DNA of 64,000 nucleotides from Cerioporus squamosus (lineage: Eukaryota; Basidiomycota; Agaricomycetes; Polyporales; Polyporaceae), in contig JABYQS010000145.1 of NCBI GenBank assembly GCA_022592435.1, forward strand, positions 1 through 64,000, given 5' to 3'. The notes under the pieces were generated by a model. That model was not told the origin of the DNA. It was given only the letters and a program-made list of their open reading frames with translations, and ran no database searches. Positions 32,888 through 43,035 of this stretch are shown in pieces. The position numbers and the translations under genes are program-made. Within the stretch, counting starts at the first letter, position 1. Each line of letters opens with the position of its first letter.

Positions 32888-34439
32888 CTACTCCCAGCCC
32901 TCCTCTCCACTCTTCCTTCCTCTGAAGTTGCACTCTACAAGCAAGGGCACGACATTTCCCGGCTCAGAGAAGAAATCCATGAACGCCCACCCGCGTATGC
33001 GCACGTCATCATTGCCGTTGAGCCCCTTCTCTCCGTCTCCCTCCTGGCCCGTCCTGCTCCCGCTATCGCCGCTGAGTTGGTCAAGCAGCCACTTTCCAAG
33101 GCGGCCGTTGACACCTTCGACGCCAAGCCCCACCTTTGGCCAGCCGAACCCTCGTGCCACCGTCGGCGGAAATGCGAGCGGAAAGGAGGCTGCGGAGAAG
33201 AAGCTGACGTTCAGAACGGGTGTCGACGGGTAATCCGCTGGCGGTAGAAGGACTTCTGTGGCGAGCTTCGTCTTCTCAGGTATCGAGAGGAACGAAGGGA
33301 TGTCATACCTACCAGACGGCACACGCAGAGTTAGCCGTCGTTCAAGGTATTCAGATATGTCGCATGGCGACGGAGAAGGTACCCACCAGTCATGCGTGCG
33401 CACAAGAGTGCCCTTCAGCGTCCATGTGAACCCGTCCTTCTCGCTATCCGGCCACGCCGTCGGGTGAATGCCCATACCCTCCAGCCCGTTCTCCCACCCG
33501 CTGCCATCGCCCCCAAAGCGACTGAGCATGACGACCTTCCCGCGCACTTCGCCCAGCGTCGGGATCCTGTTCTCCAGGAACCACATGTCCCGGCCGCCAG
33601 GTCCGTCCATGATCTCCTCGTGCACGCATTCCGAGAAGTACGGCAGCGGAGTGGTGGCGAAGTCTTCTTGTTTAATGGACATGACTACGGCTTCGTGGCA
33701 GGTCTCTGGGGCCGTGAGGAATTCGTGAATGGTACTGAGGATGTCTTGGAAGGGCGTACGCTGCGGGTATATGCCGTGGTATGCAAGGAGACGGCCATCC
33801 ACGACAGCCAATCGGATATCCAGGACGCGGATGCCGGACTGCAGTTGGACGCCAAGCGGTGTGGAGAGAGACTGGCATTGGGATATGGGCCACCCGTAGA
33901 AGGCCATGCTAGATACTCGCATGTCAGTGGTATGGCTGGGCGCAGCGTAGCGTTTGATGAACATACGTATCATGAGTACCAGGGAGGAGAAGCGACGACA
34001 ACGGAAGCGAATCCGGCATCTTGGACAAGAAACTAGCGAGGTCACGACGTTCAAATACAGACAACTTGTAGGATCCCTTGGATATCTAGTCCTCACACAG
34101 TTTGGCATCAATCGTTCACTACAAGTCGGCGTAGATACGACATACCTTGCTACAATAAATTCGCCACGGGGCATCCGGAGGGCCGTGAACAGATTTCCAT
34201 TTGGCCCCCAGTTTCAAGGGGATGGTAGCCGCGAGAGAGTTAGGCAGGTTGAGTTCCTCCTTCTCTGAACCACATTGCTCGATGTGCAGACTGTTGCACA
34301 CCTCCGGTGCTGTGATCGTTGCTGACGTATGCGGTAGTACCGCGACGCTGGCCTGGCCGTCGGCCTCTCCAGTGAGACCCGGCGACTGGACGCGTATCAA
34401 CAGAGCTTCATCAATCTCATTGGCAAGAGTGAGCTTCAT
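32888..34439 (-). CDS. PI-PLC X-domain protein (phospholipase C-like phosphodiesterase)
   Basis: A TIM-barrel phosphodiesterase of the bacterial-type PI-PLC X-domain class, as found in many fungi. Minus-strand exons 34146-34439, 33967-34064, 33387-33908 and 32888-33308; 444 aa. Residues 1-98 form a beta-rich N-terminal part without a named domain. The X domain starts near 110: LLLPGTHDTMAFYGWP has the first catalytic-type His (129), and RVLDIRL ... LLAYHGIYPQRTP the second (175). KGTLVRTHDWYDIPSFLSIPEK, VARGFGWPKVGLGVEGVNGR and the final LLVECNFRGRK are typical for the fungal subgroup. There are no EF hand, Y or C2 domains, so it is not a signalling-type eukaryotic PLC, and no signal peptide is visible. 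One acceptor ends AAG. It converges with the LOG gene, with 128 bp between stop codons. Confidence 0.88.
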
Positions 34440-34935
34440 CTGCGCGGGGATGAGAGGAGGCGGGTCAGCGTTCGTGCTCAACTCGAATACAAGGAGATGG
34501 CTGTGACGCCCTGAACTGCAAGGGACACCTTGAACTTTCCGCATCGAGCGAGCTGCGTCGGGGTGGCGGTGCTCTCCAGTTCAAGTATGCAAGTTGTTCT
34601 CACGACGTGTTGTCCGCAACAGTCCGCTGGCTTCGTTCCCGAGCAATGGTCGGATCCGCAGGCCGCAGACACAGGTTTGCAGCATACGATGGCAGCGGCT
34701 CCGGATGAGCCGAGACTGTCGTTACAAGCCTTATTCAGTGGTCGGAGGCCCCCGTCAAATGACATGCCAGTACTGAGGGTACCACCTGTCCATTTAACGG
34801 ACTCAAGCGGGTGCATATTGTGACAAAGAACGACGACAAAGTGTTTGTGATACTTATCCGAGCCTGAGGCCCATAAGTATGGTTGCTGAAGCCGACGACC
34901 TCCCCATCTGAAATTCTGATCTGGCGCGAACAGTC
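34440..34935. other. divergent 5' region of the PLC-like and F-box genes, with a Cys-rich frame
   Basis: On the minus strand an ATG at 34816 opens a 112-codon frame to 34478 with ten cysteines, including CC pairs (AIVCCKPVSAACGSDHCSG, PADCCGQ). Spacing does not fit hydrophobins, there is no signal peptide, and it overlaps the upstream part of the PLC gene's frame. It is probably the promoter region; the frame is noted only. Confidence 0.4.
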
Positions 34936-36676
34936 ATGCTTCTCACTGCTTGTAGCGAATACTTGACAGGGCTCTTCCGGGACGGTACGTATGCCAGTAT
35001 TCTCTGAGGCCGTTTGCGAGCTATGATGCTCATGACAGTTTGGCATAGTCTCGAACATTGTGTTCCCAGTTACTCTCTCAACAGGAGCACGTCCGCTCTG
35101 GGATCAGCTCCGAGCAATCGCGGTCACCGAAGCGGTCTCAGAGCCACCACCACCTCTTCTCCCACTAGAGCTCGAGTACATACATGATAATTGAACACCT
35201 ACACGATGACCCCCGGGCCCTGCGAGCGTGCTCCCTGGTTTGCAAGGATTGGGCCCCGACGACGCGAAGACACCTCTTTCGCAAACTACACGCTTCAGGG
35301 ATGGACGAGCTCGAAACCCTCCCGTCACTTCTCTCATCTGCTCCGGACATCCACGCGAGCATTCAGTGCCTCATTCTCGATGGCGCCGGCTTGGACGCAG
35401 ACTACGTCGTGTCGCTCCGTGCCGTCATGAAGCTCATATCCGGCTTGCCGAAGCTGCGCGAACTCGACATCTCCGATCTGCCCTTCTTCGTGGACCCGGG
35501 CGTCGTCTATACTCCCCATCGCCACTCCCTCCGTCGTCTGAGCCTGGCGGAGTCGCGTTGCCAGAGAGACCATTTCCTGTCCCTGATGAACATCATCGCG
35601 CTGTTCTCCAACATCGACGAGCTGCACCTCTCGGTGGTGGATGATGACCAGGTTCGGGAGCCTCTTCCTCCGCCCGAACAGCTCGTCCAGGAGGGCTTGA
35701 TCCCGTCGGGGGGACCCGTCGAGATCCACACCCTGAAGGCTCCAGAGCTCGAACCCCACTGGCTTCCGATCCTCTATGCCACCCTTCGCACGACCGGAGC
35801 GCTCTCAAGCACTGCGCCGATGATAGACGTGACCTTATCCTACGACGTCCAAGAGCACGAGCATCCTTCGTTCAGGGACGACGAAGACGTGCTGCGTGTC
35901 CTCATCAACGCCTATGGCACCTTCCTCCGACAACTCGGCCCGTCCATACGTCGACTTGATTTCGATTTCTTATACCCCATCGCGCTGGGACATGCATGTA
36001 AGGGCGAATTTTGTTAGTCCACTTGCACTTCGTGAAACTCACCCACCGACTATTCGTAGACTTCACGGGACAGTGGGACATCCTCGGCCTCTCTGCGTGC
36101 AAGAACCTCGAAAATCTGAAGCTCCGCCTCGATACTGCGACGATCTACTTCGACCCCGATGCTACAGAGATTGTGTCGGACGCCTACTCGGCTTACCTGG
36201 AGATCTTGTCCATCGCGCAGTTCCCAAAGTTGGAGGGGATGACACTGTGCATTGCCGTGTGCGACCGTATGGAGAACGACCCAATCTTCGACCTGGATTG
36301 GGAGCGCCTCGAAGCGACGCTGTGCAGGCGTCCGATGCTGAAGACATTCTTGCTCGACGTGTTCTTCGGCGTCTCTAGATACTCGCTGCAGCCGTTCACG
36401 TCCAGGCTTGGCGGGCTCGGGCCGAAGCTGCTGTTCAAATGCTTTGCGGTGTGTTCTCGTGCGATTGTCGTGGAGTGGCCGGTTACTCAACGGACACTGT
36501 GCCGTCAATAGCCCGCTCCTGGATTCGGGAGATTTGATGACGAGGACGGCGTGAATAGTGATTATGATGATGATGATGAAGGCCTGACCTCCGTCACCGA
36601 CGAAGCTGGTGCATCTACTTCCGGGAAGACTGATGACGGAGACGAGGACGAGTTGAGTGAGATGCATGCCTTGTGA
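34936..36676 (+). CDS. F-box domain protein, 35-kb copy, with a frame-breaking 4-bp duplication
   Basis: Parsed by comparison with its paralogue at 60 kb: exon 1 34936-34984 (MLLTACSEYLTGLFRD), exon 2 35070-35997, exon 3 36060-36448 and exon 4 36512-36676. The F-box motif is PLLPLELEY / MIIEHLHDDPRALRACSLVCKDW, followed by leucine-rich-repeat-like segments (VVSLRAVMKLISGLPKLREL, HSLRRLSLAES) and an acidic C-terminus with DDDDE runs. F-box proteins bring substrates to SCF ubiquitin ligases via Skp1. At 35178-35185 the tetramer acat occurs twice, which puts ATG 35184 one frame away from the upstream coding part. So either translation begins at 35184 inside the F-box (455 aa product) or the gene is being lost. 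Intron positions and phases match the 60-kb copy. Confidence 0.75.
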
Positions 36677-37132
36677 CCATACATCGCTCTTGATTTACCT
36701 AGAAGTACGAATCACGGACATTGTCATCCTGTAAAGCTCTCCTTTACACACACTGTACTGTAGGAATCTTGTATATAGTGCGGAGTGCACCGCGTAAAGA
36801 GCCTTGCGAAGCACGTCGATGCGTTCATCAGGCTCGACGGGCTATTAGTATCAGGCGCATTCAGAGCGCAACGCCCGTCGTTCATGATCAGTTGACATCA
36901 TGGTCCAGGCCTGAGTACTGAGTACTGAGCACTGAAAGACGACAATAAAATATACAAGCATAATTCTACAGATCAGCAGCGTACACTGAGTATGCGAGGG
37001 ACTGCAACAAAGCAACTATACATAGGGCGCACCGATATATACAATACTTCGCACCTATCCATTATACAAGACCACGTACGATATATCTAGGCCCGACATG
37101 CACCCAGGGGGGAAATGCGCGGCATTTGACCC
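36677..37132. other. intergenic between convergent F-box gene and SCAP
   Basis: AT-rich 3' flanks (for example aataaaatatacaagcataattc near 36944). No coding sequence recognised. Confidence 0.6.
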
Positions 37133-40100
37133 TCACTCCGCCTTCATGCTTCCATGTCTGCCCTCCCTAGAGGGCTTGGAGGACGATCCTGGATTCGAGC
37201 TCCCAGTCCGCGCAGCGTCGAACCTGAACAGGCCGACGGTGTTTCCAAACCCGGCGAGACAGCAGCTGGGGGTGCTCACGAACGGCGACACCCGTGTGAA
37301 GTGCAGCCTCGGTACGACGCCCCTTCGCTTCGGCAGCGGCGCAGTGAGGCGAACCGAGCCCGTGCTCGCGTTCGTCTCGTACTTCCGCCGTCGGGGCGGC
37401 TCGCGGCTGAGAGCGAGCAGTGGCGACGTCTGCAGGCGGCCATCCGTCGGGTCGAACGTCCACAGCTCCCACCTATCGAGGGCGGCTGCCGTTAGCCCAC
37501 CCGAATACTCCGACATTAGATGCGCCTTCGGGTCCGTGCGCGTCCGCCGCGGGAGTGGTTGTCGTGCTCGGCGACGTATGCCGACAACCTTATCGCGCCC
37601 CACGTCCCAGCCCCCGCGCTCGACAGTCGCCTCTGCGACCCGCACCACAACGAGGCTCTGCCATATGGAAGGCTGAGCTGGTGTCGCGAGGAAACTTGAC
37701 GCTGGGGTTACGTCCTGCGGGCCCAGCGGTGGCTCGTCTTCAAAGTAGTCAGGGTTGCTCAGAAAGAACGTCTCCGAGGCCCGCCGGAGGGTGTCCTTCT
37801 CCGAAGCCCGACGGGAATGTACACCGTGGCCGGACACTGGGAATGCACTCGGAGGCGACTCCGATATGGATGACATCCTGGAGCGGGGGCGAACGGGAGT
37901 ATTGGTGCCGGTCGAAGCCACCGATGCATTGCTGCCGCTGCGAGAGCGATGACTCAGAAGGCTGGATCGAGGAGCTTGCTGTGGCAGGTTGCGTGGACAT
38001 GAACACCGACGTGTGGGGAGAGTCAAGTAGGCACGGTAGAACTGAACAATGTGCCCCACAGAGAAGGTGATGGAGAAGTTCTCGACTGGGAGTTCGCCGC
38101 ATGTAGTGCACACCGATGTATGCACCGGGGAGAGCTTCAAGCCGCCGATATCGCCAAAGGGCTCCTCGAGGATGAACAGGCATTCGCGCGTCGACGCGTC
38201 CCAGAGAGAGATGACGCCAGCCTGGGTGGCGGCAGCGACGATAACCCTCGTCGCCCCGTCCAGTTCGACGCTGCACACGTGTGCCTTGGCGACTTGATCT
38301 GACGGATTGCCCGCCGCGATGGAACATTCACCTGCGAACACCGGGTTTGCCCTGTTCACGTCGCACAACTCGAACACCCCATCGTCCAAGGAGAAGCCCA
38401 CGAGTAGCCGGCCGTCTGCGTGGATAGGGAGGAGCATGGACTTCATGACTGACGCCGCACGAGAGGGTCTGATGTACCGTGGACTAGTGAAGGATAAGAT
38501 GTCCCACTCGACCACGTAGTCGCTCTCGTACGAGGCATAGAGATGACATGTCAGCTGTGAAGCCGAGTCTGCCACAGGGCTCGTAGGTCGGGTGGAAGAC
38601 GTGCCCCCGGTCCCGGCATTGAATGAGCTTGTGAAGTGAAGGGAAGTGACGCCGAAGGTGAGCTGGTCGAGTTGGAGATGAGGGAGGGGCTTGATCTGGT
38701 CCTTCCCGATGAGGAAGACAGCGATAGTTCCGGAGCCAGTACCAACAGCGCAAACGTTGCCCAAGCTATGCATAGCCACCGCTGTGATGGTCGTAGCAGC
38801 GGAAGGCGTACTCGCACTGCCGACGACAAAATTGGAGGTATCGACCACGACGTGCGACTGCGTCTCGGTTCGCCAGATGACTAACTCGTTCTGCAGACCA
38901 ACGGTCGCGATCGTCTTCCCGTCCTCACTAGCAGCGATGAGATCGACGTCCGTTGCAAATGCGCGAGGTAGAGTTGTGAAGGATATGCCGCCCTCCACAG
39001 AGACGGCCTCGCCTGATGTCGGAGCCTCCGGCTCAGTAGCGTGCCTCTGGGCCTCCAGTAACTCCGCGTCCTTGAGCAGGTACAGCAGGAGCCCGTACAG
39101 CAGCAGTGTAGTTCCGGTGATAGGCATGACGAAGGTCTTCAGCAGCCATACCACTGGGCGGAGTATACGAGCCCGGAAGCGCGACACACGTGGTCTGGAA
39201 GGCTTTGCGAGGTCCGCGGAAACGGGGTCCAAGACCTTGGTGTCCGTATCGCCAAGAACGAGAATGGTGGGCGACTCGATGCGGACATGGACAAGGGGGT
39301 CTCCATGCGGATTAAGGATTTGCCATACCCGTTGCGCGGGAGAGATGATGTCTGGAGCGAGATTCTGGCCCTTCGATAAGTGCGCCAGTGGGTTCCGCGC
39401 TGGCGCCTTGGTCGCTGGTTTGCTCCCAACCGCTTGGGGAGACGTGGTGTAGTAGAGTGTAGCAGTGATGGCGAGAAGCTTCAGTCAAAATCAGAATCGG
39501 TCGAGCAGAGGATGAAGTGGCGACTAACCAGGAATAGACTGATGTTCTTCCCTGGCCGGCCACGCATCAGATCCCTCGACGCCTGCCATGTAGAACCTAG
39601 TTTCGACTTGGAGGGCTGCACGGTGGTGTTCCTCGGGTCTGTGATGGTCGTGGGAGTGAGGTTGGTCCCTTGGCGCAGTAACTCGTCGAGCTGGGCAAAG
39701 GGTCAGCCAAGGGTTCCCACTCGCACTCAAGAGATTGAGACTACCTCCAAACGTTGAATATCGATAGACACAACAGTCACAAAGAAAGTATGCACCAAGA
39801 ACCAGTGGGCCACAAGGACGACGATGGAGAAGGCGCAGAACTGCCTAATTGCTCCTGTGGCAAAGACTGCGATCACACCAAGGACGGCGTTGTACGACAC
39901 AACCTTGAGCGTGTTTGAGGTACCCGCACGACTGAGGCCTTGGGCAATCCGCTCCTTCACGGGAAGGGTTATGGATGTTTTCACCACTGCATCGACCTGC
40001 GAAGAACATCAGTACACGTATGAGTGAGCAGAAACACTCCTACGTACGATGCTAGCCATATTCTCGACGCCGATGAATACGACGATTATCGGGAACAACT

Positions 40101-41268
40101 CCAGAGGCACCATAGTAACGCGGAAGCCAACCAGCGCACAGACGCTGACACTGGTAATCGTACTGACCACGATCTCGACGAGTCCCGTGAACGCAAGACC
40201 GATGCGGGAGTGCACCATGTCCATTTGGTGGAATAGCTTGAAGCAGTAGATGCTGAATGTGGCGTAGGTCACATATGTGAAGAGCGATAGGATGGTGAAG
40301 CGGTTCCGCAGAGACACATGTTGTCGATACTGTCGCGGAACCGTCAGCAGTCGGGTCGTACGAGCAAACCCCTGGCTCACCTCCAAAGCGATTAAACGAG
40401 GCTCTTGAGCAAGAACAACGAGCTCGCCCGCGCTTCCAGTGGCATCCTCCAAAGCGTGTAGCCACTGGAAATGTCCCTCCTTGCTGAAACAATCAGCTTC
40501 AGGGAAGAAATACGTGAGAACCAAGAACATTGCTGCGTCGATGTGATCGGAGTGTGGGTCCAGAAGCTCACGGCCTGCGAGGACCATGTCCGGCGTGATC
40601 GGCACATCGGAAATAGAGATGTTTTGAGCCAAGTTCAGCGTATCCAGGACGTTGTCGTCGCTGGCCAGCATATGTTCGTCATAGTTCCAGAAGACCAAGG
40701 GACTGAGGGCAAAGCAGGACCCGGCGCGCGTCTGCAGACAAGGGATACCGCGCTTTGAGAGAACTTCAGATATTCGATGTTCCAATTTGAGGGTAGCGTG
40801 CAGAGTACTCTTGTCAAGGGCACCGAGACCTTCCTCGGGAGAGATGCTGCCTACTAAGACACGTTCCTCACGAAGAATACCCTCCATCCCGCATCTCGCC
40901 CGAGCAACGGAGTCTCCCCTTACGCGCAAGGCCACATCACCCTCCCACAAATGTCGTAGGTCATGTTGTGCGAAGTAGCTTGAGATATCATCAGGCGTAA
41001 GGAAGGAGTCGAGGACACGGAGGGTGAAGCCGGCGAAGTACTGAGTCTGGGACGAGTAGTAGCTGGCGATAGCGGGGAACAAGAGAGATGTGATGACAAC
41101 CGAGGAGACAAGGATAAGGCGTATTTGATGGGTTGCGCAGTGGCTGTAGGGGGTTGAGTATGTGGAAGGGGAGAGAGAACCAGTAGATACGCACATGCCG
41201 AAGCGATAGAAGAATTGTGTTCCAAGGAGCCTCGCGCGCTGCAGCGCGGATGACATTGTTGTGTTCAT
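37133..41268 (-). CDS. SCAP: SCAP-like sterol-sensing protein (SREBP cleavage-activating protein)
   Basis: Membrane chaperone that couples sterol (in fungi also oxygen) levels to activation of SREBP. Minus-strand exons 41195-41268, 40381-41143, 40048-40329, 39745-39996, 39529-39690 and 37133-39478; 1292 aa. A first membrane segment (IRLILVSSVVITSLLFPAIA) is followed by a large lumenal loop with several cysteines. A sterol-sensing domain comes next: FTILSLFTYVTYATFSIYCF, IGLAFTGLVEIVVSTITSVS, LELFPIIVVFIGVENMASIV, VVSYNAVLGVIAVFATGAIR, FCAFSIVVLVAHWFLVHTFF. A further segment near LLKTFVMPITGTTLLLYGLL precedes a long cytosolic half with WD40-like repeats (GKTIATVGLQNELVIWRTE, GVISLWDASTRECLFIL). 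The last exon is intronless over 2.3 kb. The start is the ATG nearest the first hydrophobic segment. It is divergent from PDX1. Confidence 0.9.
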
Positions 41269-41702
41269 CACTCCGCGAGTCGACGAGTCGGTCGGCAGGC
41301 TCTGGTCGATGTTCAGACAGAAACAGACGAGAGGAGGAGGTTCATGATGACGGGGGAAAGCAGAGGAAAGCAATGCCTCCGCCGGGTCCGAGGCAGCCGG
41401 GCGTTTGTAGGGGCTTCCCCCGACCCCTCCTCGGACCGCGCAACAGACAAGGCTATTTTGGCCCTCTAAGTCGTGAAAGTTCACTCTCGAACTATGCTTT
41501 GGGTTCTGATTACTCCGAGACTCTATAATTCCCGGCGACAAGGTCGCGCACTGGCAGGAGAGGCCTGCTTCGCGCATGTACGTGAGCGGTCTCACGCGAG
41601 GCACACGCGTGTCGGGTTTCGCCGGAGCAGCAGGCGCCCATAGTCCGCCGTGACGAAGGCAAGCGCGTCTTGCGAGCTGAACGTACGACCTTGACCACCA
41701 AA
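41269..41702. promoter_or_regulatory. divergent promoter region, SCAP / PDX1
   Basis: 434 bp between divergent start codons. No TATA box is obvious and no coding sequence is recognised; promoter role inferred from geometry. Confidence 0.5.
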
Positions 41703-42875
41703 ATGCAGTCCATCCACCACGTCTCCAAGGCGGCCCTTCGCTCGACATCGAGCAGAAGATGTGAGTTCTAAAATGTACGGATAGCGAGGCACTGTGGCTG
41801 ATTGTCAATACTCACAGGGATGCACATGACCGCGGCGCGGAACGCGGTCACGAAATTCGCGATGCCTGCCATGTCGCCGACGATGACGGAGGGAGGGATT
41901 GCGTCGTGGAAGGTGAAGGAGGGCGACACGTTCACTGCTGGGGACGTGCTCTTGGAGATTGTATGTCTGCAACCCTAATGTTTAACAGAGAGCGCTGACG
42001 GGCCCACTCGACGTTGCAGGAGACGGACAAGGCCACGATTGACGTAGAGGCGCAGGATGACGGTGTCGTGGGGAAGATCTTGGTGCGTTATACTCGAGCT
42101 GGCCTGAATGCTCTACATACTCATAACATGGTTGCAGGCCCCTGACGGCACGAAGAACGTGCCAGTAGGGAAGACCATTGCCCTCCTCGCTGAAGAGGGC
42201 GACGACATCTCCAACCTTGAAGTACCCGCAGACGAGCCCGCATCCTCTGCGCAGCCATCCCAGCCCCAGCCCACCGCTCAACCCTCCTCGTCCGCTTCCT
42301 CGCAGCCACCCCCGGCTGCCGTGAAGAAGACGTCCGCTCCTCCTTCCTCCCACCACGAGATTCCGAAGACCTCTCGCCCACTCTTCCCATCTGTCCTCCG
42401 ACTAATACAGGAGCACGGCATCACGCAGGCAGAGATCGACAAGGTCAAGGGCACCGGTGTGCGCGGGATGCTCACCAAGGGCGATGTCCTCGCGCACCTC
42501 GGTCTCGCGTCCTCGCCATTGGGCACCTTCCACGAAACCCCCGCTCCCGACCCCAAGACCGACGCTAAGACGGGAGCGAAGGTTGAGCAGAAGGAGCAGC
42601 CCGCTCTCCTGGATGGCGCGGCGGTCCGCAGACTGATTGTGGGCAACATGCTTGAGGCGTCGATCAGGGCGCGTGCCGCTGCAGGTGAGTCTTACGTCCT
42701 TGAATCGCGCGGTAGCGGAGTGCTTATGGATCCCCCAGTTCCCAAAGAGCCTGCGGACTTCGACTCTATTATTGCGGACTACCTCCCCCCTCCCCAGAAG
42801 AAGTCTTCACCCCCTGCTTCGGAACCTTCACCGTCGAAGCCCCAGGCTGCCAACTACTTGGAAGGGCTCTTGTAG
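41703..42875 (+). CDS. PDX1: pyruvate dehydrogenase complex protein X (E3-binding protein)
   Basis: Anchors dihydrolipoamide dehydrogenase (E3) to the E2 core of mitochondrial pyruvate dehydrogenase. Exons 41703-41760, 41818-41960, 42020-42082, 42138-42684 and 42739-42875; 315 aa. The N-terminus ([20 protein letters not shown]) is an Arg/Ser-rich mitochondrial presequence. The lipoyl domain spans about 32-110 with [15 protein letters not shown] and the lipoylated Lys71 in ETDKATID. After a Pro/Ala/Ser linker comes the peripheral subunit-binding domain ([32 protein letters not shown]). The protein ends without the 2-oxoacid acyltransferase catalytic domain, which distinguishes it from E2. The last intron is 54 nt, divisible by three and free of stops, so its retention would add 18 residues. 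It converges with RAD1 (160 bp apart). Confidence 0.93.
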
Positions 42876-43035
42876 TGTACTCACACCTTGGTAATACATA
42901 GACTATGATGACATCTGCTCAGTTGCTCGACCCTTGGACTCTTATACCGCAAAGCAGGGAAATTGACTATGGATACATACCAACACGAACCAGGTATACA
43001 CGAGCATTGGGAGGGAAACAAAAGCATCCAGTGGT

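Noticed and set aside
33309..33386. Uninterrupted reading through the PLC gene at this place
   Set aside because: The frame is open, but removing GTGGGT...TAG restores the family sequence DWYDIPSFL, so this is an intron in the model rather than coding sequence.
34478..34816. Hydrophobin gene
   Set aside because: Cysteine pattern has nine to ten residues with wrong spacing and no signal peptide, so it does not meet the eight-cysteine hydrophobin layout.
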